Part shown: piece by piece, positions 25,832 through 33,974 of the stretch
Numbering within the stretch: position 1 is the stretch's first letter
Layout: every line of letters starts with the position of its first letter
Made by a program: the position numbers and the translations under genes
Notes under the pieces: model-generated
Databases searched by the model: none
Seen by the model: the letters and a program-made list of their open reading frames with translations, nothing else
What the model was told of the DNA's origin: nothing
From: Roseicyclus amphidinii
GTDB taxonomy: Bacteria > Pseudomonadota > Alphaproteobacteria > Rhodobacterales > Rhodobacteraceae
Length of the DNA: 43,244 nt
Direction of reading: 5' to 3'
Assembly (NCBI RefSeq): GCF_030163755.1
Contig: NZ_JASJOE010000031.1
Location: forward strand, 1-43,244

Positions 25832-26752
25832 TCAGTCGATCACCGTCACCTCGGGGGCGGTGCGCCGCAGGATGCCGCGCAGGATCTGCGCAAGCTCCAT
25901 GTGTTCGGTGGCGCGGGCCGCGCGTTTGCGCCAGACCATGCCGACGGTGCGGAACGGCTGCGGCCCGGCCAGCGGCCGCGCCGTGACAAGGCGGTTGGGC
26001 TGAACCTCGGACCGCACGTAGAGCGCGGGCAGCAGCGACAGACCCAGACCCATGCCGACCATCTGCCGGATCGTGTCGAGCGACGTGGCGCCGTAATCCA
26101 GGCTGATCTCGGCGCCGGTGTCCTCGCAGATCTGGCGCACCTGTTCATGCAGTTTGTGCCCCGGTTCCAGCGACAGAATCGTCTCGCCCTTCAACCGGTC
26201 GCGCGGCACCGCGTCGAGTGCTGCAAGGGGGTGGTCGTTCGCCGCCACCGCCAGCAGCGGCTCGCGGAACAGGCGCGCGGTCTCGAGCTCGTGACCCCGC
26301 ACGGGCAGGGGCACGAACAGCATGTCGAGGGTTCCATCGTCGAGCCGCGCCAACAGGTCCGCCGCGGCCCCTTCGCGCACGTAAAGCCGCAGGTCGGGGT
26401 GCGAGGCGTGCAGATCGGGGATGACCAGCGGCAGGAAGTAGGACCCCAGCGAGGCGACGACACCGACGCGAACGGTCCCGCCCAGCGGTTGCCGCCCGCG
26501 ATGCGCGAGGTCCATGATCTCGTCGACCTCGCGCAGGATGCGCCGGGCCCGCGTTGCGATGTCATGACCTTCGGGTGTCATGATGACCCGCGACCTGGAT
26601 CGTTCGACCAGCATGAGCCCCAGTTTTTCCTCCAGCGCCGACAGCTGCGCTGAGAGGGTGGGCTGGGTCACATGCGCCCGCTCGGCCGCGCGACGGAAGT
26701 GCAGCGTTTCATCGAGCAGGGCGAGATATCTGAGTTGCTGAAGCGTCGGCAT
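25832..26752 (-). CDS. OxyR-like LysR regulator, C199 position replaced by Lys
   Basis: A 306-residue protein close to OxyR in plan: 'PTLQQLRYLALLDETLHFRR', 'TQPTLSAQLSALEEKLG', then 'GATSLDTIRQMVGMGLGLSL' and 'LPALYVRSEVQ'. E. coli OxyR has 'LEDGHCLRDQ' around C199; here the same segment is 'LEPGHKLHEQ', giving Lys200, while the C208 equivalent is Cys209 ('VRQICEDTG'). The peroxide-sensing cysteine is therefore missing. ATG 26752 begins where homology begins; the frame runs ten codons further. It is divergent from the UspA-like gene, with an OxyR-type motif between them. Confidence 0.84.
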   Translation of the reverse strand: MPTLQQLRYLALLDETLHFRRAAERAHVTQPTLSAQLSALEEKLGLMLVERSRSRVIMTPEGHDIATRARRILREVDEIMDLAHRGRQPLGGTVRVGVVASLGSYFLPLVIPDLHASHPDLRLYVREGAAADLLARLDDGTLDMLFVPLPVRGHELETARLFREPLLAVAANDHPLAALDAVPRDRLKGETILSLEPGHKLHEQVRQICEDTGAEISLDYGATSLDTIRQMVGMGLGLSLLPALYVRSEVQPNRLVTARPLAGPQPFRTVGMVWRKRAARATEHMELAQILRGILRRTAPEVTVID

Positions 26753-26764
26753 GAGGCTTTTCTT

Positions 26765-26779
26765 ATAGACAACTTCTAT
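26765..26779. promoter_or_regulatory. OxyR-type site ATAG-N7-CTAT in divergent promoter region
   Basis: ATAGACAACTTCTAT matches the outer ATAG-N7-CTAT frame of the OxyR element and is nearly a perfect inverted repeat (ATAGA/TCTAT). It starts 13 bases upstream of the OxyR-like start codon (26752) and lies about 75 bases before the UspA-like start (26854). It could serve autoregulation and control of the divergent gene. A second properly spaced ATAG pair was not found. Confidence 0.6.
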
Positions 26780-26853
26780 CAATATCCAGTTTCGTTTCGA
26801 TTGGACCTATGTCGTCTCGCCCCCTATCTCGCCTGCCAACACGGGTGAGGTGG

Positions 26854-27270
26854 ATGACGGCATTCAATTCCATACTGGCGGTGCAGGGGGCGGGGACGGC
26901 GCAGGATGCCGTCGTGGCCGAGGCCGTGCGCCTCGCGCAGGCTAATGGTGCCGCCCTGACCGTCGTTGATGTGATCGAGCGGCACGGCACCAGTGCTGAC
27001 GACCTTGCCATGCGTCGCGCACGGCTTGCCGAAGCTGCCGAGACAGCGCGGCAGGCCGGGCTGGACGCAAGCGAGGCCGTCTTGCACGGCGATGCGGCGG
27101 TCGAGGTGATCCGCATGGTGCTGCGCGAGGGGCATGATCTGGTCGTCGCGCTCACCGGTCCGGTGGCCGAGGGATTGGTTCGGGATTGTCCGTGTCCGGT
27201 GCTGGTGGTGAAGCCGGCCGGCTTCTCGACACCGGTCACGCTGCATGATGCGGATGCGACAAGCACATAA
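26854..27270 (+). CDS. UspA-like universal stress protein
   Basis: A 138-residue protein with the alpha/beta pattern of universal stress proteins: 'FNSILAVQGAGTAQDAVVAE' at the start, 'LTVVDVIERHG', 'EVIRMVLREGHDLVVAL' and 'CPVLVVKPAGF' at the end. The usual G-x2-G-x9-G-S/T ATP loop is shortened ('ALTGPVAEGLVRDCPCPV'). ATG 26854 has GAGG upstream; the frame opens at 26809. It lies 46 bases before the Mrp operon on the same strand and may be its first gene. Confidence 0.75.
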   Translation: MTAFNSILAVQGAGTAQDAVVAEAVRLAQANGAALTVVDVIERHGTSADDLAMRRARLAEAAETARQAGLDASEAVLHGDAAVEVIRMVLREGHDLVVALTGPVAEGLVRDCPCPVLVVKPAGFSTPVTLHDADATST

Positions 27271-27316
27271 CGAAACGCCATGGCGATGACGGCCTAACAA
27301 CAGAGGGACCAAAGGG

Positions 27317-29632
27317 GTGGCGAAATCAAGCGCAGAGGTGCCGCGGGTCTACGGTGGCCCGGCGGGTTGGATCTCGGTGGCGATACCCGCCGCGATCTTT
27401 GTCTGGATGCTGCAATATGTCGGCCCGGTCTCGGCCGGGAACACGGTGCTGCTGGCGCTCGACTGGGTGCCGTCGATGGACATCCGGCTGTCCGTGCTGA
27501 TCGATGGGCTGTCGCTGACCTTTGCGCTGCTGATCTCGGGGATCGGGGCGCTGGTGACGCTCTATTCGACGAAATACCTGGGCACCCACCCCGAATACCC
27601 GCGCTTCGTGCTGTTCCTGATGATGTTCATGGTGGGCATGCTGGGCCTTGTCCTGTCGGACAACCTGATCGCGCTCTTCGTGTTCTGGGAGATCACGACG
27701 ATCTCCTCCTACCTCCTGATCGGCTTCTCCTCGGACGAGGCGAAATCGCGCCGCTCGGCGCTGCAGGCGCTGTTGGTCACCGGCACCGGGGGCCTTGCGC
27801 TGCTGGCGGGCATGATCCTTCTGGGCAACGTGGCGGGCAGCTTCGAGCTGTCGGTCATCCTGCAACAGGGCGACATGATCCGCGCACACCCGCTTTACGT
27901 GCCCATCGTGATCCTGTTCCTTGCCGGTGCCTTCACCAAGTCGGCGCAGTTCCCGTTCCATTTCTGGCTGCCCAACGCCATGGCCGCGCCCACGCCCGTG
28001 TCGGCCTACCTGCATTCTGCCACGATGGTGAAGGCGGGCGTCTACCTGATGGCGCGGGTCAACCCGGCGCTCGGCGACAGCGAGCTGTGGTTCTGGACGC
28101 TGGTCATCGCGGGCGGCTTCACCACCGTCTTCGCCTCGATCCTTGCGGTGCGGCAGACCGACATCAAGCAGGTGCTGGCCTATACCACGCTGATGGCGCT
28201 GGGCGCGCTGACGCTCTTCATCGGCACCGGCTCGCCCGATGCGATCAAGGGGATGATGGCGTTCCTCGTCGTCCACTCGCTCTACAAGGCGGCGCTCTTC
28301 CTGATGATCGGGATCGTCGATCACGAGACCGGCACGCGCGAGGCCGACCGTCTGCGCGGCCTTGGCCGCAAGATGCCGCTGACCTTCCTCGGCGGCGCGC
28401 TGGCCGCGATCTCGATGGCGGGCATTCCGCCCTTCGTGGGCTTCATCGGCAAGGAGTTCCTCTACAAGGCGGGCCTCGGCCACGAGCAGGCGACCATCTG
28501 GATCACCGGCACGATCTTCGCGGCCTCGGTGCTGATGTTCGTCGCCGCCGGTATCGCGGTGCTGCGCCCCTTCACGGGCAAGCTCGCCGATGCCGACACG
28601 CCCCAGACCCCGCATGAAGGGCCCTGGGCGATGTGGATCGGGCCGATCATCCTTGGCGTGTTCTCGCTGGGCTTCGGCCTGTTTCCCGATACGGTCGAGG
28701 CCTGGCTGGTCGCGCCCGGCACCTGGGCGGTGTATGGCGACTACGACTATACCGTCGATCTCTACCTCTTCCGCGAGGTGAACGCGGCCTTCCTGCTGTC
28801 GCTGGCCACCTTCGCCACCGGTGCGCTGCTCTACACGGTCCACCGGCCCATGCGCGCCTGGCTCGGCCGGGTGATGGAGGCGAACCCGATCAAGTTCGAT
28901 CCGGGCTGGGACCGCGTGCTCGACGGGCTGAAGGCGCTGGCCGCGTGGCAGACCGGCATCCTGCAATCGGGCGTGTTGCAACGCTACATCTTCACCATCT
29001 TCGCCACGCTCGCCATCGGCGTGGGGGCCACGATGTATCTCAAGGACGTCCTGAATTTCCGTGTCGACTGGGCGGGCGAGTTCGACGGGCTGCTGTTCAA
29101 GCACTGGGCCGTGCTCGTGTTCATCACCGCCGGCGCGATCCTGACCGCGATCACCCAAAGCCGGATGACCGCCATCGCCGCGCTGGGCGTGGTGGGCATC
29201 GGCGTCGCGCTGATCTTCATCATGTTCTCCGCGCCCGACGTGGCGATCACGCAGCTTCTGGTGGAAACGCTGGTCGTGGTGCTGGTCGCCGTGGCCATGC
29301 TGAAACTGCCGCATCTGGGTCTTGCCAAGGATCGCAAGCGGCGGCCCCTCCATGCCGCGCTTGCGGGCGTCGTGGGCGTGCTGGTCACGCTGGTGATGGT
29401 CGCCGTCCTGCAGGGCGACATCGACCGCCGCATCACCGATTATTTCGAGGTCGCCAGCTGGCCCGAGGCCTACGGGCGCAACATCGTCAACGTGATCCTC
29501 GTCGACTTCCGCGCCATCGACACCTTCGGCGAGATCGCCGTGGTCGTGATCGCGGCGCTCTCGGCCTATGCGCTGCTGCGCGGCACGCGCTACGGCAACA
29601 CCGATGACGAGATCGAGGAGGGCCGGAAATGA
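27317..29632 (+). CDS. mrpA: Mrp Na+/H+ antiporter subunit A
   Basis: A 771-residue membrane protein related to NADH dehydrogenase subunit NuoL. It has an N-terminal proton-pumping core of about 14 helices with '[17 protein letters not shown]' (conserved Glu) and '[20 protein letters not shown]' (conserved Lys), and the C-terminal DUF4040/MbhE-like extension ('[20 protein letters not shown]'). It starts with GTG 27317 after GAGGG. It overlaps mrpB by ATGA. With the six following genes it forms a complete complex exchanging Na+ for H+, serving salt and alkali tolerance. Confidence 0.95.
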   Translation: MAKSSAEVPRVYGGPAGWISVAIPAAIFVWMLQYVGPVSAGNTVLLALDWVPSMDIRLSVLIDGLSLTFALLISGIGALVTLYSTKYLGTHPEYPRFVLFLMMFMVGMLGLVLSDNLIALFVFWEITTISSYLLIGFSSDEAKSRRSALQALLVTGTGGLALLAGMILLGNVAGSFELSVILQQGDMIRAHPLYVPIVILFLAGAFTKSAQFPFHFWLPNAMAAPTPVSAYLHSATMVKAGVYLMARVNPALGDSELWFWTLVIAGGFTTVFASILAVRQTDIKQVLAYTTLMALGALTLFIGTGSPDAIKGMMAFLVVHSLYKAALFLMIGIVDHETGTREADRLRGLGRKMPLTFLGGALAAISMAGIPPFVGFIGKEFLYKAGLGHEQATIWITGTIFAASVLMFVAAGIAVLRPFTGKLADADTPQTPHEGPWAMWIGPIILGVFSLGFGLFPDTVEAWLVAPGTWAVYGDYDYTVDLYLFREVNAAFLLSLATFATGALLYTVHRPMRAWLGRVMEANPIKFDPGWDRVLDGLKALAAWQTGILQSGVLQRYIFTIFATLAIGVGATMYLKDVLNFRVDWAGEFDGLLFKHWAVLVFITAGAILTAITQSRMTAIAALGVVGIGVALIFIMFSAPDVAITQLLVETLVVVLVAVAMLKLPHLGLAKDRKRRPLHAALAGVVGVLVTLVMVAVLQGDIDRRITDYFEVASWPEAYGRNIVNVILVDFRAIDTFGEIAVVVIAALSAYALLRGTRYGNTDDEIEEGRK

Positions 29633-30060
29633 ACAACTCCATCATCCTCGTGGCCGCGACGCGGCTTCTGACCTCGCTTCTGCTGCTGTTCTCGATCTTC
29701 ATGCTTCTGCGTGGTCACAACCTGCCCGGCGGCGGCTTCATCGGCGGGCTGATCGGGGCCACCGGCTTCGTGCTCTATGCCATCGCGCAGGGGGCCGAGG
29801 CCACGCGCCGCACGCTCCGCTACGAGCCGCAGAACATCGCCATGGTCGGCCTCGGCATCGCGCTGGCCGCGGGGGTCTTCGCCGCCTTCTTCGGCGAAGC
29901 CTTCTTTACCGGGCAATGGTGGTTCGCGGGCGCCGACCCCGCCGACCCCGATGACAAGGGCCTGCCGATCAGTTCGGTCCTCGTCTTCGACATCGGGGTC
30001 TATCTCGTGGTCTTCGGGTCGATCCTGACCCTTGTTCTCGCGCTGGAGGAGGAAGTCTGA
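29629..30060 (+). CDS. mrpB: Mrp antiporter subunit B
   Basis: A 143-residue MnhB-domain protein with four membrane spans: '[19 protein letters not shown]', a conserved '[14 protein letters not shown]' loop, and a final span '[20 protein letters not shown]'. It overlaps mrpA by four bases and mrpC by one (TGATG). Part of the membrane arm of the Mrp complex. Confidence 0.94.
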   Translation: MNNSIILVAATRLLTSLLLLFSIFMLLRGHNLPGGGFIGGLIGATGFVLYAIAQGAEATRRTLRYEPQNIAMVGLGIALAAGVFAAFFGEAFFTGQWWFAGADPADPDDKGLPISSVLVFDIGVYLVVFGSILTLVLALEEEV

Positions 30061-30422
30061 TGGAGATCCTTGTCGCCATCATGGTCGGCGTCCTCGTCGC
30101 GGCCTCGGTCTACCTGATGCTGGCGCGCAACGTGCTGCGCTTTCTCTTCGGGCTGATCCTGATCTCGAACGCGGCCAACCTGATCATCTTCGCCTCGGGC
30201 CGCCTGACGGCCGAGGCGCCGCCGCTGATCCCCGAGGGCGCGGACGCGCCGCTGGGGACCGTCGCCAACGCGCTGCCGCAGGCGCTGGTTCTGACCGCGA
30301 TCGTGATCGGCTTCGGCCTGTTCGCCTTCGCGCTGACGCTGGTCTACCGGACCTACCAGAACCTCGGCACCCTGAATTCCGACGAGATGCGTCTCGCCGA
30401 GCCCGAGGAGGGCGGCAAATGA
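30060..30422 (+). CDS. mrpC: Mrp antiporter subunit C
   Basis: A 120-residue homologue of NuoK. Three membrane spans are visible: 'ILVAIMVGVLVAASVYLML', 'LRFLFGLILISNAANLIIF' and 'LPQALVLTAIVIGFGLFAFA'. The motif 'ALVLTAIVIGFG' is typical of MnhC. It overlaps mrpD as ATGA. Confidence 0.94.
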   Translation: MEILVAIMVGVLVAASVYLMLARNVLRFLFGLILISNAANLIIFASGRLTAEAPPLIPEGADAPLGTVANALPQALVLTAIVIGFGLFAFALTLVYRTYQNLGTLNSDEMRLAEPEEGGK

Positions 30423-31963
30423 GCTGGGTTCTCGCAAGCCCCATCATCATCCCCTTCGCCACGGCGGTGCTGGCCTTCCTGTTCCGCGCAGGCCCCGAGG
30501 GGCGGTGGCTGTCGGTCATCGGTTCGGCGGGCCTTTTGGTCGCGTCCATCATCCTGATGGTCGACGTGCTCGACCAGGGCGTGATCGCGGCCCAGATGGG
30601 CGAATGGGCGGCGCCCTTCGGCATCACGCTGGTGGCAGACCTGTTGTCGGCGGTGATGGTCGTCATCACCGGGATCACCGGGCTGGCCGTCGCGGTCTAC
30701 GCGCTGTCGGACATCGACACCAAGAAAGAGGCGCTGGGGTATCACGCGCTGTTCCAGGTGCTGCTTGCCGGGGTCTGCGGGGCGTTCCTGACCGGCGACC
30801 TCTTCAACCTCTATGTCTGGTTCGAGGTCATGCTGATCTCGTCCTTCGGGCTGCTGATCCTCGGCGGGCGCAAGGTGCAGCTTGACGGCGGGATCAAGTA
30901 CGTGACGCTGAACCTCGTCTCGACGATCCTGTTCCTGTCGGGCGTCGGCCTGCTCTACGGCATGACCGGAACGCTCAACATGGCCGACCTGCACGGCGCC
31001 GTGCAGGAGGTCGAGAACGAGGGCCTGCTCGTTCTGATCGCCATTCTCTTCATGATCGCCTTCGGGGTGAAGGCCGCGGTCTTCCCGCTCTTCTTCTGGC
31101 TGCCGGCGAGCTACCACACGCCCGCGATCGCGGTCTCGGCCATATTCGCGGGGCTGTTGACCAAGGTCGGCGTCTACGCGCTGATCCGGACCTTCACCCT
31201 GATCTTCACGACCGACATCGCCTATACCCACACGATCCTTCTGTGGGTGGCGGGCTTCACCATGGTGACGGGCGTCCTGGGGGCGGCGGCGATGAACGAC
31301 ATCCGGCGCATCCTGTCGTTCCACATCGTCAGCCAGATCGGCTACATGATCCTCGGCCTTGCGCTGTTCACGCCGCTCGCCATCGTCGGCGCGGTCTTCT
31401 ACCTGGTGCACCACATCATCGTGAAGGCGAACCTGTTCCTCGTCGCGGGCGTGGCGCAGCGGATCGCGGGGTCGACCGACCTCGACCGGATCGGCGGGCT
31501 TTATCGGTATGCGCCGTTCCTGGGTTTGTTGTTCCTGATCCCGGCCTTTTCGCTGGCGGGCTTCCCGCCGCTCTCGGGGTTCTGGGCGAAATACGTGCTG
31601 GTCAAGGCCTCGCTGGACGCCGGGGCCTGGTGGATCGCCGCGGTGGCGCTGGTCGTGGGGCTTCTGACGATCTACTCGATGACGAAGATCTGGGGCTATG
31701 CCTTCTGGAAGCCGCACCCCGAGGGCGTCGAGCCGCGGCTGTCGCGCCTCGAGGGCAAGGACCGCGCGGCGCTCCTGACGCCCATCGCGGCGCTGGCGGT
31801 GCTGACCTGCATCATCGGCTTCTTCCCCGAACCCTTCGTTCAATTCGCCGAACGCTCGGCCGCGCAGCTTCTCGACCCGTCGGACTATGTCGCCGCCGTG
31901 CTGGGCGCGACGGCCGAGACCGAAGCGCCCACGGGCCTTGCCCTGATGGAGGTGACGGAATGA
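30419..31963 (+). CDS. mrpD: Mrp antiporter subunit D
   Basis: A 514-residue NuoM/NuoN-like subunit with about 14 membrane spans. It has 'LFNLYVWFEVMLISSFGLLI' (conserved Glu), 'KAAVFPLFFWLPASYHTPAI', 'FAGLLTKVGVYALIRTF' (conserved Lys) and 'HIVSQIGYMILGLALF'. ATG 30419 overlaps the mrpC stop; the frame extends upstream through mrpC but homology starts here. Its stop overlaps mrpE. It is the second ion-pumping module next to MrpA. Confidence 0.95.
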   Translation: MSWVLASPIIIPFATAVLAFLFRAGPEGRWLSVIGSAGLLVASIILMVDVLDQGVIAAQMGEWAAPFGITLVADLLSAVMVVITGITGLAVAVYALSDIDTKKEALGYHALFQVLLAGVCGAFLTGDLFNLYVWFEVMLISSFGLLILGGRKVQLDGGIKYVTLNLVSTILFLSGVGLLYGMTGTLNMADLHGAVQEVENEGLLVLIAILFMIAFGVKAAVFPLFFWLPASYHTPAIAVSAIFAGLLTKVGVYALIRTFTLIFTTDIAYTHTILLWVAGFTMVTGVLGAAAMNDIRRILSFHIVSQIGYMILGLALFTPLAIVGAVFYLVHHIIVKANLFLVAGVAQRIAGSTDLDRIGGLYRYAPFLGLLFLIPAFSLAGFPPLSGFWAKYVLVKASLDAGAWWIAAVALVVGLLTIYSMTKIWGYAFWKPHPEGVEPRLSRLEGKDRAALLTPIAALAVLTCIIGFFPEPFVQFAERSAAQLLDPSDYVAAVLGATAETEAPTGLALMEVTE

Positions 31964-32439
31964 TCAACGTCTTCGCGCTCAACATCCTGCTGGCGCTCGC
32001 CTGGGCGGCGCTGACCGGCAACATCACGCTGGGCGGTCTCGCGGTGGGCTTCGTGATCGGCTCGGGTTGCCTCTGGCTCACGCGGTCGCTGTTTCCGGGA
32101 TGCGAAAGCTATTTCCGCCGGGCGACGAAATGGGCCAAGCTGATCGTGCTGTTCCTTTACGAGCTGGTCGTCTCGTCGCTGCAGGTGGTCTGGGACGTGC
32201 TGACCCCGCAGCACAAGGCCCGGCCCGGCATCATCTCGGTGCCGCTCACCGTGCGGCGCGAGATGGATGTGCTGCTGGTGACGAACCTGATCACGTTGAC
32301 GCCGGGCACCCTCAGCCTGGACGTGACCGAGGATGGCGAAACGCTCTACATCCACGCCATGTTCGCCGATGACCCCGACGAGATCCGGCGGCAGATCAAG
32401 GACGGGATGGAGCGTTGGGTCATCGAGGCGACGGAGTAG
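31960..32439 (+). CDS. mrpE: Mrp antiporter subunit E
   Basis: A 159-residue MnhE protein. Hydrophobic N-terminal spans 'FALNILLALAWAALTG' and 'LGGLAVGFVIGSGCLWL' are followed by a cytosolic domain with the family pattern 'TPGTLSLDVTEDGETLYIHA'. It overlaps mrpD by ATGA and ends four bases before mrpF. Confidence 0.93.
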   Translation: MINVFALNILLALAWAALTGNITLGGLAVGFVIGSGCLWLTRSLFPGCESYFRRATKWAKLIVLFLYELVVSSLQVVWDVLTPQHKARPGIISVPLTVRREMDVLLVTNLITLTPGTLSLDVTEDGETLYIHAMFADDPDEIRRQIKDGMERWVIEATE

Positions 32440-32443
32440 GGAC

Positions 32444-32770
32444 ATGGATATTCTCGGCACGGCAATCGACATCTCTTTCGTTCTCGTGATGCTGGGCGTG
32501 GCCTTCGCCTTCATCCGGTTGATCCTCGGTCCCAGCCTGCCCGACCGGGTGGTGGCGCTGGACATGATGACGGTTCTCATCGTCAGCTTCTGCGGGCTCT
32601 ACGCGATGCTTTCGGACGACACGGCCTTCATCGACGTGGCCATCGTGCTGGCGCTGGTCGGCTTCCTCGCCACCGTCGCGCTTGCCCGCTACGTCGAGCG
32701 GCGCAACACGACGGTAACGCGCGACACCAAGCAAGAGACACCGGCGGCGGAGGGCGAAAGCAATGGCTGA
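32444..32770 (+). CDS. mrpF: Mrp antiporter subunit F
   Basis: A 108-residue MnhF/PhaF protein with three membrane spans: 'AIDISFVLVMLGVAFAFIRL', 'DRVVALDMMTVLIVSFCGL' (the 'LPDRVVALD' loop is characteristic) and 'FIDVAIVLALVGFLATVAL'. ATG 32444 follows the mrpE stop at once. The end overlaps mrpG by eight bases. Confidence 0.93.
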   Translation: MDILGTAIDISFVLVMLGVAFAFIRLILGPSLPDRVVALDMMTVLIVSFCGLYAMLSDDTAFIDVAIVLALVGFLATVALARYVERRNTTVTRDTKQETPAAEGESNG

Positions 32771-33092
32771 ATGGATCATGGCGGCCATGGTGCTGCTGGG
32801 CGGTTTCTTCTGTTTCGTGGCGGGGCTTGGCGTCTTGCGCCTGCCGGACGTGCTGATCCGGATGCATGCCTCGACCAAGGCGGGCACGCTGGGCTCGGGG
32901 CTGATCCTGGGCGCGGGGGCGATCTATTTCGCGGACGCCGCGACGATCACGCGGGCACTTGCCGCGATCCTGTTCCTGCTGGTGACGGCCCCGGTGGCCG
33001 CGCACATGATCGGGCGCGCGGCCTTCCGCAAGGGCGTGCCCCTGTGGCAGACCCGGATCGAGGACGGGGCCGAGGAAAAGCTGAACCGCTGA
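32763..33092 (+). CDS. mrpG: Mrp antiporter subunit G
   Basis: A 109-residue MnhG/PhaG protein. It has 'AAMVLLGGFFCFVAGLGVLR', then the family signature 'LPDVLIRMHASTKAGTLG' and further spans up to 'TAPVAAHMIGRAA'. It is the last gene of the operon, and its stop codon is inside the stem-loop region shared with the convergent phosphoesterase gene. Confidence 0.93.
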   Translation: MAEWIMAAMVLLGGFFCFVAGLGVLRLPDVLIRMHASTKAGTLGSGLILGAGAIYFADAATITRALAAILFLLVTAPVAAHMIGRAAFRKGVPLWQTRIEDGAEEKLNR

Positions 33093-33111
33093 GGCGCCCG
33101 CCCCGGTTCAG
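33081..33111. terminator. Convergent-end hairpin covering both stop codons
   Basis: CTGAACCG (33081-33088) and CGGTTCAG (33104-33111) form a perfect 8-bp inverted repeat with a 15-base GC-rich loop. The structure covers the mrpG stop and reaches into the end of the convergent phosphoesterase gene. No T run is present, so it is probably a two-way, factor-helped terminator; this is inference. Confidence 0.45.
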
Positions 33112-33914
33112 GTCTGAAGAAAGGCGTGGCTGCCGTCGGGCTTGATGGCGACGGCGGTCAGCTTGCCGGTGGACCAGGCCGCGGTATCAAGCGCGATCCG
33201 CCCCTCGGCAAAGACCGGCCTGTCCCGCTCGACATGGCCATGGGCGATCCACGCGTCATCGCCGCGGATCGCGCTGTCGAACTCGGGGTGGCCCCACAGC
33301 AGAACCCGTGGGGTCTGGTCCGCCATCCCGCGCGCCGGGTCGGCGCCCGCATGCACCGCCCAGAGATTGCCCGAGTGCCAGCTGAGCGGCAGCCCGTTCA
33401 GCCAGTCGCGTCCCTCCGCGCCAAGCGCCTCGGCCAGCCGTGCGGCGGCGCTGATCCAGGCGTCGGGCTCCGGCGCGGGGCCCAGCAGCGGGTCGCTGCG
33501 GATGCCGAAGCTGTCCAGCGTCGCCGCCCCGCCCTCGCGCAGCCAGCGCGGGCCGCGCAAGGCCGGGTCGGCCAGCACGTCGAGCAGCATCCGCTCGTGA
33601 TTGCCCATCAGGCAGGCGACGTTCTCGGGGAAATCGCGGGTCAGCTCGCGCAACCGGGTCAGCACCCCCGCGCTGTCGGGGCCGCGGTCGATGTAGTCGC
33701 CCACGAAAACCAGCTTGGGATCGGCGCTGCCGGTGCCGCCGATATGCGCGTCGATCAGTTCGAGCATCAGCTCGAGCAGGTCGGCGCGCCCGTGCAGGTC
33801 GCCCACGATATAGCACGTGCTCTGCGGGCGCGGCAGATCCTCGTGCCTCGGCCCCCCCTCGGGGGGCAGGTCGGCGGCACGACGGCCGAAGAGGGAACGA
33901 AACGGGCGCAACAT
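33108..33914 (-). CDS. Calcineurin-like metallophosphoesterase (ApaH/PrpE/PPP-type)
   Basis: A 268-residue phosphoesterase with all metal-binding signatures in order: 'YIVGDLHGRADLL', 'VFVGDYIDRGPDS', 'CLMGNHERML', 'WAVHAGADPARG' and a closing 'WIAHGHVERDRP'. This set fits bacterial serine/threonine phosphatases and diadenosine-tetraphosphatase-like enzymes; motifs do not separate these. No signal peptide. It faces mrpG tail to tail with a 15-base gap. Confidence 0.88.
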   Translation of the reverse strand: MLRPFRSLFGRRAADLPPEGGPRHEDLPRPQSTCYIVGDLHGRADLLELMLELIDAHIGGTGSADPKLVFVGDYIDRGPDSAGVLTRLRELTRDFPENVACLMGNHERMLLDVLADPALRGPRWLREGGAATLDSFGIRSDPLLGPAPEPDAWISAAARLAEALGAEGRDWLNGLPLSWHSGNLWAVHAGADPARGMADQTPRVLLWGHPEFDSAIRGDDAWIAHGHVERDRPVFAEGRIALDTAAWSTGKLTAVAIKPDGSHAFLQT

Positions 33915-33974
33915 GCGCTGCAGGTGCGCCCTTCGCTGCCGATTGGCAAGGGTGCCCGCTGCGTCCTGCCTGCG

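Noticed and set aside
27326-31843. Long minus-strand frames across the Mrp operon
   Set aside because: Shadow frames of membrane-protein genes with strong GC3 bias; no homology features.
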